The notes beneath the pieces were generated by a model that worked only from the letters and a program-made list of their open reading frames with translations, was not told the origin of the DNA and did not search any database. DNA of 64,000 nt from Aphanothece sacrum FPU1 (lineage in GTDB: Bacteria; Cyanobacteriota; Cyanobacteriia; Cyanobacteriales; Microcystaceae). The translations under genes were made by a program, and so were the position numbers. Location: contig NZ_BDQK01000001.1 of NCBI RefSeq assembly GCF_003864295.1, forward strand, positions 542,676 through 606,675. The letters run 5' to 3'. Shown one piece after another: positions 1 through 7,990 of this stretch; within the stretch, counting starts at the first letter, position 1; each line of letters begins with the position of its first letter.

Positions 1-18
1 TTTTAATATTCTTAAACC

Positions 19-738
19 CTACTCCCCTCTCATCGCTAATTTCATTTCTCTAACTGCCCTTTCCATCCCCACTAAAACCGCCCGACTAATAATAGTATGA
101 CCTATATTTAATTCTTCCATCCCAGGTAAACAAGCTACCGGATACACATTCCCATAGGTTAACCCATGACCCGCATTCACCCGTAACCCTAACCCTAATG
201 CTTGTTCACACCCTAATTTTAACGATTCTAACTCTTGCTGACGTTTTAACTCATTGGGTGCATCCGCATACTTACCCGTGTGTAACTCAATAAATTTTGC
301 TCCAATTTTGGCCGCCCCCTGAATTTGCGCTTCATCCGCATCAATAAACAAACTAACCGGAATATCAGCCCCTTGTAAGCGATTTACTATGTCTTGCAGA
401 CGCACTAAACTACTAACTAAGTCTAAACCCCCCTCTGTGGTCACTTCTTCCCGTTTTTCTGGCACTAATGTAACATAATCAGGTTTAATATTAAGTGCGA
501 TCGCCACCATCTCCTCAGTAGCTGCCATTTCTAAATTAAGATGAGTGCGGACAGTTTCCCTAAGTAAGCGCACGTCTCTATCTTGAATATGACGGCGATC
601 TTCCCTTAAATGAGCCGTAATGCCATTAGCACCACCTAATTCCGCTAAAACAGCCGCCGTAATGGGGTCAGGTTCTACTGTGCGTCGCGCTTGGCGAATG
701 GTGGCAACATGGTCAATATTAACGCCTAGAGTTAGCAA
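19..738 (-). CDS. pdxJ: Pyridoxine 5'-phosphate synthase PdxJ
   Basis: PdxJ condenses 1-deoxy-xylulose 5-phosphate with 3-amino-1-hydroxyacetone 1-phosphate to make pyridoxine 5'-phosphate, the last ring-forming step of the DXP-dependent vitamin B6 pathway in the cytosol. The protein (239 aa) opens with [18 protein letters not shown], the hallmark N-terminus, and carries the family's later segments EMAATEEM and [11 protein letters not shown]. The start is chosen at a TTG (738): an AAGGAG lies 9 nt upstream and the product then begins exactly where homologues do. An ATG at 777 would add 13 residues not seen in the family and would place the AAGGAG inside the gene. The gene stands alone, followed upstream by a GC-rich repeat. 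Identification is firm; the non-ATG start is an inference. Confidence 0.93.
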   Translation of the reverse strand: MLTLGVNIDHVATIRQARRTVEPDPITAAVLAELGGANGITAHLREDRRHIQDRDVRLLRETVRTHLNLEMAATEEMVAIALNIKPDYVTLVPEKREEVTTEGGLDLVSSLVRLQDIVNRLQGADIPVSLFIDADEAQIQGAAKIGAKFIELHTGKYADAPNELKRQQELESLKLGCEQALGLGLRVNAGHGLTYGNVYPVACLPGMEELNIGHTIISRAVLVGMERAVREMKLAMRGE

Positions 739-797
739 CTTCAAGATCTCCTTTAATAAAAAGTAATGAGTACGCAAAATCAGTTAAACAACATATT

Positions 798-916
798 GTA
801 GGGGCGGGTTTTTTACATAAATCAATGATTCTCACCAAAAAACTAGATAAACCCGCCCTGGGTTTTTGACAAAATTCTATGATTCTTACCAAAAAATTCC
901 ATAAACCCGCCCCTAC
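798..916. repeat. GC-rich palindromic intergenic repeat, compound copy
   Basis: This copy starts with GTAGGGGCGGGTTTTTTACA and ends with CCCGCCCCTAC, with an internal half-repeat around 855-890. The same family recurs at 15409-15473, 23438-23555, 53867-54043, 60489-60552 and 62114-62248. The core pairs GGGGCGGGTTT with AAACCCGCCCC around an AT-rich centre holding a TGATTCTCAC or TGAGAATCA motif. Together with the pdxJ and futA leaders it fills the gap 739-1170, where no gene is visible. A mobile MITE-like origin is inferred; no transposase is nearby. Confidence 0.8.
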
Positions 917-1170
917 TAGATCACTTTTACAATCAGTCTTACTTAATGCCATAGTTTATCATAAATTGATGACGATTTACTGACCTCCTTATTAGCCTTT
1001 AAAGCTTTATATAATAGGGCTTTTCACCAATTTGTCCCCTGACTCATTCTTAACTTTTCCCTAATTTTTAGAAATTTTATCAAGAATAATTAGCAATAGT
1101 GCTACAATGTGTCAGGCAAATATCAATAAAGATAATCAACCTAGTTTTAAGGAGTTCAACCTGACAAACC

Positions 1171-2250
1171 GTGAAAAATCTGTCTAGACGAGTCTTTCTC
1201 AGTGTCAGTGGCGCAACCGCCGCCGTTACCCTGAGCCAACTAATGACCAGTTGTGGCAATAAGAGTCAGCCAAATGCTACCCCTTCCCCTTCTGTTGGAC
1301 AGGAACTTAACCTTTATTCCTCGCGCCATTACAACACTGATACGGCACTCTATGAGGGTTTTACCAAAGAAACAGGGATCAAGGTTAATCTGGTGGAAGG
1401 AAGTGCCGATGAGTTGATCGAACGTATCCAAAGTGAAGGAAATAACACTCAAGCTGATATTTTAATCACTGTTGATGTGGCCCGTCTCTGGAGGGCGCAA
1501 GAAGCCGGCATTTTTACCCCTGTTTCTTCTCCTATTTTAACCCAAAGAATTCCCCCTGCTTTACGCAACCCTGAAGGTTATTGGTTTGGCTTTACTAAAC
1601 GGGCGCGAGTTATTGTCTATAACAAAGAAAAAGTTAAACCGGAACAGCTTTCTACTTATGAAAATTTAGCTGATCCCCAATGGAAAGGTAAAATTACTAT
1701 GCGTTCTTCTGGTAATACTTATAATCAATCTTTAGTTGCTTCTTTAATTGAAGCTCATGGAGAAGCAAAAACGGAAGAATGGTGTCGCGGTTTAGTTGCT
1801 AATTTTGCTCGTCCTCCCCAAAGTAATGATATGGGACAAGTTGAAGCAGTGGCCTCTGGTATTGCTGATGTAACCTTAGCTAATACCTACTATATAGTCC
1901 GTTTTGCTAAATCTAATGAACCTGCCAAAAAAGAAGTTTTTCAAAAAATAGGCGTATTTTTTCCTAATCAGCAAGATCGAGGTACTCACGTTAATATTAG
2001 TGGAGCAGGAGTAGTTAAAAATGCTCCTAATCAGAAAAATGCTATCAAATTTATTGAATATTTAACCAGTAATTCAGCCCAGGAATTCTTTGCTCAAACT
2101 AATGATGAATATCCCGTAGTTAAAGATGTTGCTCTCGATCCAATTTTGGCAAAGTTTGGCACATTTAAAGCTGATGAAACTAATATTGCTAGTTTTGGTC
2201 CGAATTTAGCTGCAGCCGTCAAAATTATGGATAGGGCTGGTTGGAAGTAA
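1171..2250 (+). CDS. futA: Iron(III) ABC transporter substrate-binding protein, FutA family (first paralogue)
   Basis: This is a periplasmic or membrane-anchored ferric-iron-binding protein that would deliver Fe3+ to a FutB/FutC ABC permease. Neither permease nor ATPase lies in this window. The protein (359 aa) starts with a Tat-type signal (SRRVFLSVSG) followed by LMTSC, a possible lipobox, so it may be a lipoprotein. The mature part begins ELNLYSSRHYNTD, the FutA signature with the first Tyr ligand candidate, and includes ANTYYIVRFA with the paired tyrosines typical of iron ligands. The start is a GTG; the in-frame TGA at 1162 excludes anything further upstream, though the AAGGAG at 1149-1154 sits rather far away (16 nt). 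The next gene is a close paralogue in the same orientation. Distinguishing FutA1 from FutA2 is not possible with certainty; the Cys-containing leader favours the lipoprotein type. Confidence 0.9.
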   Translation: MKNLSRRVFLSVSGATAAVTLSQLMTSCGNKSQPNATPSPSVGQELNLYSSRHYNTDTALYEGFTKETGIKVNLVEGSADELIERIQSEGNNTQADILITVDVARLWRAQEAGIFTPVSSPILTQRIPPALRNPEGYWFGFTKRARVIVYNKEKVKPEQLSTYENLADPQWKGKITMRSSGNTYNQSLVASLIEAHGEAKTEEWCRGLVANFARPPQSNDMGQVEAVASGIADVTLANTYYIVRFAKSNEPAKKEVFQKIGVFFPNQQDRGTHVNISGAGVVKNAPNQKNAIKFIEYLTSNSAQEFFAQTNDEYPVVKDVALDPILAKFGTFKADETNIASFGPNLAAAVKIMDRAGWK

Positions 2251-2367
2251 AGCCTCAATTTGTTGAGTAATTTAACTTACTTTTGCTTCTAAAAAGTCAT
2301 GATGACTTTTGTTGGTTTTACTATTGAAAAAAATAAATAATAAATTATTAAGAAAATCAATAAAGAC

Positions 2368-2395
2368 TTGACAAACTTACAGAAAAACTTACAAT
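2368..2395 (+). promoter_or_regulatory. Sigma70-type promoter of the second futA gene
   Basis: A perfect -35 box TTGACA (2368-2373) is followed after 16 nt by TACAAT (2390-2395), one base off the consensus -10. It lies about 60 nt before the second futA start, so this gene probably has its own promoter in addition to any read-through from the first paralogue. Functionality is inferred from box match and position only. Confidence 0.6.
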
Positions 2396-2453
2396 AAATT
2401 TAGATTAATTATCAACATACTTACCATTTTAATTGGCTAAACAAGGAGTTTTC

Positions 2454-3506
2454 ATGGACAAAATTTCACGAAGGATATTTTTAGGAAGTACTGCTGCTGC
2501 CGCAACAGTAGCATTAAGCCCATTTATTCATATTAAAGAAAGTTCTGCTCAAACTAAAGAATTAAACTTGTATTCTTCCCGACATTACAATACAGATAGT
2601 CGCCTATATAAAGACTTTACTAAACAGACAGGAATTAAAGTTAATTTAATTGAAGGAGAAGCAGATCCACTCATTGAAAGAATTAAAAGTGAAGGTCGTA
2701 ACAGTCCGGCAGATATTTTAATAACAGTCGATGCAGGAAGATTATGGCGCGCCGATCAAGCAGGAATTTTTGCCCCAGTTAACTCTAAAATTTTGCAACA
2801 AAAAATCCCCTCATCCCTAAGACATCCTAAAGGTCATTGGTTTGGATTTAGTAAGCGTGTACGAGTCATTATGTACAACAAAGGCAAAGTTAACCCTTCA
2901 CAATTATCCACTTATGAAGACTTAGCCAATCCCAAATGGAAAGGAAAAATTGTGACCCGATCTTCAGGAAATATTTACAGTCAGTCTCTCACCGCTTGGA
3001 TGATCGCGGTCAATGGACAAGCTGCCACCGAAAAATGGTGTCGAGGTTTAGTGGCTAATTTTGCCCGTCCCCCTCAAGGTAACGATACCGCCCAAATTGA
3101 AGCCGTTGCCTCCGGTTTAGCCGATTTAGCCATAGTTAACACCTATTATCTCGCTGGTTTAGCCGAAAGCAAAGATCCAGCTAAACGGGCGATCGCACAA
3201 AAAATTGGCGTATTTTTCCCCAATCAGAAAAAAGGAGGGGCCCACATAAATATTAGTGGCGGTGGATTAATTAAAACAGCCCCCAATCGCAACGCAGCCG
3301 TTAAATTCCTGGAATATCTCGTCAGTCCGCAAGCACAAACCTTTTTTGCTCAAGGTAATAACGAATATCCCGTCGTTTCAGGAATTGCCCTCGATCCAGT
3401 TTTGGCTAAATTTGGCAATTTTAAAGCGGATATTACCAGAGTTGACGATTTTGGTCCCAATTTAAGTAAAGCCGTACAGGTGATGGATCGGGCTGGTTGG
3501 AAATAA
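2454..3506 (+). CDS. futA: Iron(III) ABC transporter substrate-binding protein, FutA family (second paralogue)
   Basis: This is a second ferric-iron-binding protein, 350 aa, very similar to the preceding gene over its full mature length (shared ELNLYSSRHYNTDS, VNLIEGEADPLIERIKSEGR, NTYYLAGLA). The signal peptide is Tat-type (ISRRIFLGS) and ends near ESSAQT with no lipobox cysteine, so the protein is predicted soluble in the periplasm, like FutA2 of Synechocystis. The start is the ATG at 2454, 5 nt after AAGGAG; the in-frame TTG at 2433 lacks a ribosome site and would bury the Tat motif. The tandem pair suggests gene duplication with division of localisation. The stop codon directly abuts a Fur-box-like sequence serving the next gene. 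Confidence 0.92.
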   Translation: MDKISRRIFLGSTAAAATVALSPFIHIKESSAQTKELNLYSSRHYNTDSRLYKDFTKQTGIKVNLIEGEADPLIERIKSEGRNSPADILITVDAGRLWRADQAGIFAPVNSKILQQKIPSSLRHPKGHWFGFSKRVRVIMYNKGKVNPSQLSTYEDLANPKWKGKIVTRSSGNIYSQSLTAWMIAVNGQAATEKWCRGLVANFARPPQGNDTAQIEAVASGLADLAIVNTYYLAGLAESKDPAKRAIAQKIGVFFPNQKKGGAHINISGGGLIKTAPNRNAAVKFLEYLVSPQAQTFFAQGNNEYPVVSGIALDPVLAKFGNFKADITRVDDFGPNLSKAVQVMDRAGWK

Positions 3507-3525
3507 TATAATGATAATCATTATC
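3507..3525 (+). promoter_or_regulatory. Fur box (iron-responsive operator)
   Basis: The 19 bases match the classical Fur box GATAATGATAATCATTATC at 18 of 19 positions, the only mismatch being the first base. The site begins right after the futA stop codon and ends 26 nt before the porin start, so it could control the porin and downstream genes as an operator. Fur repression under iron sufficiency is established for futA and porin genes in cyanobacteria; binding here is inferred. Confidence 0.75.
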
Positions 3526-3551
3526 AAAGTATGTGAGGAGTTATTTGTATT

Positions 3552-5663
3552 ATGTTTGATCTCATATCTCGTTCAAGGAGTGCGAAAGCATCCCTGTTGT
3601 CGGTTTCCCTAAGTCTGTTGAGTACGATCATGTTATCTGGCCAAACCGTAGAAGCATTACCCTTACCTGACCCAGATTTTAAGCTTAAACAGTCCCGTGA
3701 TGGCTTTTTAAACCCTGGAGGTCGTCAGAGTTCGTCTATGTCTCAAATGACCAATGTTTCGGACTTACAAACGGATTTCAAGCTTAAACAGTCCCGTGAT
3801 GGCTTTTTGAACCCTGGGAGTCGTCAAAATTCGTCTATGTCTCAAATTACCAATGTTTCAGAGTTACAGGACATTGCCCCTACAGCTTGGGCCTATGAAG
3901 CTTTACGGGGGTTAGTCGAACGATATGGTTGTATTGTCGGTTATCCTGACCGCACCTTTAGAGGCGATCGCGCCTTAAGTCGTCATGAATTTGCAGCCGG
4001 ACTCAATGCTTGTCTCAATACTATAGAACGACTGATACAGGAAAATGTTGCCGTGTTACGGGAAGACATAGAAAAGCTAAAGCGGTTAGCCAAAGAATTT
4101 GAGGGAGAACTGATAGCTTTAGGGGCAAGAGTCGGTAATTTAGAGCAAAGAGTCGCTTTTATCGAAGAACACCAGTTTGCAACTACTACCAAACTCACCG
4201 GAGAGATGGTTGTAGGGTTAACGGGTGTGGCCGATGGAGACATGAACGGTGGGGAAGATGTACCCAGAACCACTAATTTAGGGTATCGGGCCCGACTAGA
4301 ATTGAATACCAGCTTTGACGGGAGTGATTTGTTGTATACCCGACTAGCAACAGGCACAGTTCCCACTTATTCGACTATAACTGGAACTTTTCAGGGGGAT
4401 TTAGGCTTTTCTCAACCGGATGATAGCAACTTAGCCGTAGAAGTTTTGTATTATGAATTCGACCTAGCGGAGAATGTGCGAGTTTGGGTTGAACCGTTTG
4501 GGGGAGCCTTTGACGATTATACCAATACAGTAAACTATTTAGATGGAGATGGAGCAGGTGGTGCTTTATCTGCTTTTGGTACTCGTAACCCCATTTATTA
4601 TATTGCTGAAGGTCAAGGAATTGGGTTTCAGGGAACAGTATTTGAGGTGTTTGAATGGAGTGCTGGATATTTAGCTAATAATGGAAATAATCCCGATTTA
4701 GGTGATGGTTTATTTAATGGGGCTTTTGCTGCCCTTGGACAAATTGGATATAAACCAAGTGATGATTTTATGGTGGCTTTTACCTACCTTCATGGATATA
4801 ATACAGTCGATACAGGAACGGGAAGTCGTCGCTCTAATTTCCAAGCATTTATTGAGGAAGAATTTGAGCAAAAAATTAATACCATTAATGACTCTTATGG
4901 GATGGAATTTTCTTGGCGTATTGCTCCTAAATTTGTCTTTGGTGGTTGGGTAGCGGTGACAAAAGCAAAGACTCAAAATGTGATTCTGTCACCTAATAAT
5001 TTATTAGATCAAGAGTTAGCAGCAAACGACGCTGCAGATAAGGCGGCAACCCAAGGGGCAGCCCAAGCTGTATTTCAAGCAGCAAACCAAGCTGCTGCCC
5101 AAGCCGCAGATGAAGCAGCAGCAGCCCAAGCACAAGCAGATGAAGCAGCAGCAGCCCAAGCAGATGAAGAATTCGCCGAAGCGGCCGCTGTAGCCCAAGC
5201 AGCCGCTCAAGAGGCGGCCCAAGCTGCTGCTGAGGCTGCTGCCCAAGCCGCAGATGAAGCTAACGCTGCTGCTGACGCTGCTGCCGAAGCGGCAAATGAA
5301 GCTGACGCTGCCGCCCAAGCCGTAGCTGAACAAAATGCTCAAATAGCAGGACTGGAAAGGAAGAATTTAGATATTTGGAATTGGGGGCTTACTTTCGCTT
5401 TTCCTGATGCTTTTTCGGAAGGAGATACAGCAGCAATTATTATTGGGATGCAGCCTTGGGTTTCTCAATCTAACATTGTTTTACCCGATGGAGCAAGAAA
5501 TAATGATCGAGATAGTTCTTATCATATTGAGGCATTTTATGAATATAAAGTCAACGACAATATGAAATTAACTCCTGGCATTATTATTATTACATCTCCT
5601 GATTATGATGATGATAATAATACCCTAGTTATTGGAACCGTTCGGGCCACTTTCACCTTTTAA
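3552..5663 (+). CDS. Iron-uptake porin, SLH domain plus OprB-type beta-barrel, with Ala-rich insertion
   Basis: This is an outer-membrane porin of the cyanobacterial SLH/OprB family (Synechocystis slr1841 and Slr0042 relatives), several of which support inorganic iron uptake. The protein (703 aa) has a signal peptide (to about residue 36), two near-identical 33-residue units (42-74 and 75-107, each starting DFKLKQSRDGFLNPG), an SLH domain (about 107-165, with GYPDRTFRGDRALSRHEFAA) that binds peptidoglycan, a short coiled coil (about 165-205) and a beta-barrel ending in VRATFTF. Residues about 493-598 are an Ala/Gln/Asp/Glu-rich stretch that interrupts the barrel; family members normally have a short loop there. 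AGGAG precedes the ATG by about 12 nt. A Fur box just upstream and flanking iron genes support an iron role; substrate is inferred. Confidence 0.88.
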   Translation: MFDLISRSRSAKASLLSVSLSLLSTIMLSGQTVEALPLPDPDFKLKQSRDGFLNPGGRQSSSMSQMTNVSDLQTDFKLKQSRDGFLNPGSRQNSSMSQITNVSELQDIAPTAWAYEALRGLVERYGCIVGYPDRTFRGDRALSRHEFAAGLNACLNTIERLIQENVAVLREDIEKLKRLAKEFEGELIALGARVGNLEQRVAFIEEHQFATTTKLTGEMVVGLTGVADGDMNGGEDVPRTTNLGYRARLELNTSFDGSDLLYTRLATGTVPTYSTITGTFQGDLGFSQPDDSNLAVEVLYYEFDLAENVRVWVEPFGGAFDDYTNTVNYLDGDGAGGALSAFGTRNPIYYIAEGQGIGFQGTVFEVFEWSAGYLANNGNNPDLGDGLFNGAFAALGQIGYKPSDDFMVAFTYLHGYNTVDTGTGSRRSNFQAFIEEEFEQKINTINDSYGMEFSWRIAPKFVFGGWVAVTKAKTQNVILSPNNLLDQELAANDAADKAATQGAAQAVFQAANQAAAQAADEAAAAQAQADEAAAAQADEEFAEAAAVAQAAAQEAAQAAAEAAAQAADEANAAADAAAEAANEADAAAQAVAEQNAQIAGLERKNLDIWNWGLTFAFPDAFSEGDTAAIIIGMQPWVSQSNIVLPDGARNNDRDSSYHIEAFYEYKVNDNMKLTPGIIIITSPDYDDDNNTLVIGTVRATFTF
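5028..5345 (+). repeat. Degenerate GC-rich repeat coding an Ala-rich insert inside the porin
   Basis: About 320 bp built from variants of GCAGCCCAAGC and GCAGATGAAGC units code for about 106 residues of Ala with Gln, Asp and Glu. The composition contrasts sharply with the AT-rich flanks. The reading frame is kept through the whole insert, so the porin remains open. A surface-exposed or periplasmic helical element is inferred. Confidence 0.8.
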
Positions 5664-5665
5664 TT

Positions 5666-5694
5666 GTAGGGTGGGCAATGCCCACTTTACCCTA
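5666..5694. repeat. Short palindromic repeat (GTGGGCAATGCCCAC type)
   Basis: The core GTGGGCAATGCCCAC is a perfect hairpin directly after the porin stop codon. Variants occur at 45183-45206 (GTGTGCATTGCCCACCCTAC) and 63126-63150 (GGGTGGGCATTGCCCACCTTAC). Each copy sits in a gap between genes; here it could weaken transcription between the porin and feoA. Role as attenuator or terminator is only inferred. Confidence 0.6.
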
Positions 5695-5715
5695 ACACAA
5701 ATGGAGCAGTTAATT

Positions 5716-5955
5716 ATGGAAGAAATTCTTAGTACCTATCTTACCGAACTTCCCATTGGATTTAAAGGTTATATCGTCGGTTACGATAAAATTTTTGGCG
5801 GTTATCAAGGGAAATTATTGTCTATGGGGTTAAGTCCAGGAACAGAATTTATTTTAGTATGTCAAGCATCTAATAATTGGCCCTTAATCATTGAAGTTGA
5901 TGGCAATTTATTGAAATTGTACAAACCAGAAGCAGATGCGCTTTGTATTGAATAA
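5716..5955 (+). CDS. feoA: FeoA-family protein
   Basis: This small cytosolic SH3-like protein (79 aa) is usually a partner of the FeoB ferrous-iron permease, although no feoB is present in the window. The sequence shows the FeoA fold signature: LPIGFKGYIVGYD near the N-terminus, KLLSMGLSPGTEFILV in the middle and a final strand around GNLLKLYKPEADAL. The start is the ATG at 5716 because GGAG lies 9 nt upstream and the length then matches the family (75-85 aa); the ATG at 5701 would add five residues. Its place between an SLH porin and a multicopper oxidase supports a role in iron handling. It could regulate or stabilise another transporter rather than FeoB. Confidence 0.8.
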   Translation: MEEILSTYLTELPIGFKGYIVGYDKIFGGYQGKLLSMGLSPGTEFILVCQASNNWPLIIEVDGNLLKLYKPEADALCIE

Positions 5956-5989
5956 AATTATCTTGAATCTCTTACTTCTATTATGAATT

Positions 5990-6994
5990 ATGTCACATTT
6001 ATCCACTAATTTATCTTTTAACTATTTGAGTCGTCGTCAGTTAATTCAATGGGGATTAACTGGTTTAGGAATTGCTACAGGTGGTGTATTGATTCGTAAT
6101 CTCACCTCTGATTCTTTAGCTTCTGTGAGAATTCCTAAAATAGAACCCGACGTGACCCCATTATTAAATAATCCCTTTAATCCTATGAAGATTTTAAGGG
6201 AGTTTGATTATGGGACACTTAAACAAGAAAATGGAGTCAAAATTCGAGAATTTAATGTCACAGCTAATAGTAGTTTATTACAATTAAATAGTGGGGTTTC
6301 TTTTGTTAGTTGGAATCTCAATAATCGAGTTCCTGGGCCAACATTTAGAGTAAAAGAAGGGGAACGAGTGAGAATTATTTTTCATAATGAAGATGGTCAC
6401 TCTCATTCATTACATTTTCATGGAATTCATCCAGCAGAAATGGACGGAATTAAACCTATTCGTCATGGGAAAAAAATGGTTTATGAATTTACCGCAGAAC
6501 CTTATGGAGTCCATCTTTATCACTGTCATATTGCCCCTGTAACTCGTCATATTAGTAAAGGTTTATATGGAATGTTTATTGTTGACCCTCCTCAACCTCG
6601 TCCCCCTGCCGATGAAATGGTAATGGTGATGGCAGGTTATGATATTAATAATAATCAACATAATGAATTATATGCTTTTAATGGACTTCCTAATTATTAT
6701 CGTGATCATCCCATATCTATCTATCAAAATCAGCTAATTAGACTGTATATATTGAATATGATTGAATTTGATCCTGTGTCAACCTTTCATATTCATGGTA
6801 ATATGTTTAATGTTTATAGAACGGGCAGAGATACAACTCCTCATGAAGAAACAGACGTGATTACAATGGGGACTGGCGAACGTCATATTTTAGAGTTTTC
6901 TTATCCCTATCCAGGGAAATATATGTTTCATCCCCATCAAGATACTCTAGCAGAATTAGGCTGTATGGGTATGTTTAAGGTTATCCCTAGTTAA
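5990..6994 (+). CDS. Two-domain multicopper oxidase, Tat-exported
   Basis: This is a probable copper oxidase exported folded through the Tat pathway (signal LSRRQLIQWGLTGLG). Two cupredoxin domains are visible in 334 aa. Domain 1 contains HSLHFHGIHPAE and HLYHCHIAPVTRHISKGLYGMF; the latter supplies Cys, His and Met of a type 1 copper site, as in nitrite-reductase-like two-domain oxidases. Domain 2 contains STFHIHGNMFNV and FHPHQDTLAELGCMGMF, with His residues suited to type 2/3 copper. Family members oxidise metals, phenols or nitrite. Because it lies behind futA, porin and feoA genes, a ferroxidase making Fe3+ for FutA is the most economical guess, but this is inference. No ribosome site is obvious; the ATG at 5990 is the first in frame. 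The gene is 34 nt after feoA, so co-transcription is likely. Confidence 0.85.
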   Translation: MSHLSTNLSFNYLSRRQLIQWGLTGLGIATGGVLIRNLTSDSLASVRIPKIEPDVTPLLNNPFNPMKILREFDYGTLKQENGVKIREFNVTANSSLLQLNSGVSFVSWNLNNRVPGPTFRVKEGERVRIIFHNEDGHSHSLHFHGIHPAEMDGIKPIRHGKKMVYEFTAEPYGVHLYHCHIAPVTRHISKGLYGMFIVDPPQPRPPADEMVMVMAGYDINNNQHNELYAFNGLPNYYRDHPISIYQNQLIRLYILNMIEFDPVSTFHIHGNMFNVYRTGRDTTPHEETDVITMGTGERHILEFSYPYPGKYMFHPHQDTLAELGCMGMFKVIPS

Positions 6995-7024
6995 GTTATT
7001 TATCTATTTTTTGGAGTTAAAATT

Positions 7025-7792
7025 ATGTTCAAATTTCGCCCCTTATCTTCCCTGTTATTAATACCTTTTTTATTAACAGTAACAAGTTGTAGTAAACCAA
7101 CAGAACAAAAAGAGGTCACTCAACATTCTCATCAATTTTCTAAAGTGGTTACAGAAGAAAATAAAGATACAGAATATCTGACCAGTTTAGGGTTAATGAA
7201 AGGACATTTAATGGTTGCTCAAGAATTAATTGCGGAAGGTAAACCAAAAGAAGCAGAACCCCATATTGGTCATCCCGTAGAAGAAATTTATGGGGACATT
7301 GAAGATGAGTTAGTGGCCAGAAAAGTACCTGAATTTAAAACAACATTAAATCAATTTAATGATTTAGTAAAAACCAATCCAAAATCTGCTAAAATTAAGG
7401 AACAATATAATAGTTCAATCGCAGCAGTTGATAAAGCAATTCTCGCAGTTCCTGAAGATAAACGTCAATCTCCTGAGTTTATTTTATCTGTCATAAACAG
7501 ATTATTAAATACGGCTAAGGGAGAATATAAAGCCGCGATCGCTAATAATAAAATTGTCGAAGTGATTGAATATCAAGACTCACGAGGTTTCATTCTTTAT
7601 ACATATGAACTCTATCAATCAATTGCTGAAACTATGAAGCAAAAACATCCAGAAAAACATGAGAAAATTGTTACTAATTTAGAAGAATTAAAGAAAGCTT
7701 GGCCATCAGTTGATCCTCCCAAAACTTTAGTTCTGACTACCCAACAAGTATCGGAATTGATTGCTAAACTTCACGAAAATACTCACTTATAA
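7025..7792 (+). CDS. Helical lipoprotein of unknown function in the iron locus
   Basis: I do not recognise a named family. The protein (255 aa) has a lipoprotein signal peptide (LLLIPFLLTVTSCSK; Cys at about 22), then a mostly alpha-helical mature part. Possible metal ligands are HSHQF near the mature N-terminus, MKGHLMVAQ and PHIGHPVEEIY. The GH..E pattern faintly recalls imelysin/EfeO-type iron proteins but does not match the GxHxxE motif, so this is not claimed. GGAG lies 10 nt before the ATG. It follows the multicopper oxidase by 30 nt in the same direction and probably shares its transcript, suggesting a periplasmic accessory in metal handling. The stop codon overlaps the start of a direct repeat. 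Confidence 0.7.
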   Translation: MFKFRPLSSLLLIPFLLTVTSCSKPTEQKEVTQHSHQFSKVVTEENKDTEYLTSLGLMKGHLMVAQELIAEGKPKEAEPHIGHPVEEIYGDIEDELVARKVPEFKTTLNQFNDLVKTNPKSAKIKEQYNSSIAAVDKAILAVPEDKRQSPEFILSVINRLLNTAKGEYKAAIANNKIVEVIEYQDSRGFILYTYELYQSIAETMKQKHPEKHEKIVTNLEELKKAWPSVDPPKTLVLTTQQVSELIAKLHENTHL

Positions 7793-7872
7793 GAAATTTT
7801 AATAGAACTTTTCTACTGTGAATTATAGATAGTAGGATGCGTTCCCAACGCATCTACATTTAGCATCAATTG
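7789..7872. repeat. Direct repeat copy 1 (about 84 bp)
   Basis: This segment matches 8050-8137 over nearly all its length (shared TATAAGAAATTTTAATAGAA at the left and ATCAATTG at the right). Both copies contain an inverted GATGCGTT..AACGCATC hairpin. Copy 1 overlaps the stop codon of the upstream lipoprotein gene. After it, 7874-7902 holds another palindrome (GGTTGGGTTTC...CAACCCAACC). No gene is visible in 7793-8259; the gap is repeats throughout. Confidence 0.8.
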
Positions 7873-7990
7873 TTGGTTGGGTTTCGTTCCTCAACCCAAC
7901 CAAACAGGAGTTTAGAGACCCAATCCCTACTTGATTCTCGGCTCTCCCGACATCTTGGTATAAAATGTATAATCAGCTATAATACTTAAG

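Noticed and set aside
719-952. 77-codon open frame on the minus strand overlapping the pdxJ start
   Set aside because: Its residues (LVRIIEFCQKPRAGLSSFLV) are a translation of the GC-rich palindromic repeat and the frame overlaps pdxJ.
4702-4953. Alternative frames within the porin gene
   Set aside because: They overlap a well-supported coding frame and show no family signature or ribosome site.
5016-5342. 108-codon antisense frame rich in Cys, Gly and Ser in the porin gene
   Set aside because: It is the shadow of the Ala-rich repeat; composition follows from the sense codons.
7025-7792. Imelysin/EfeO identity for the lipoprotein
   Set aside because: Only a GHPVEE similarity is present; the GxHxxE motif does not match and no further domain features were seen.
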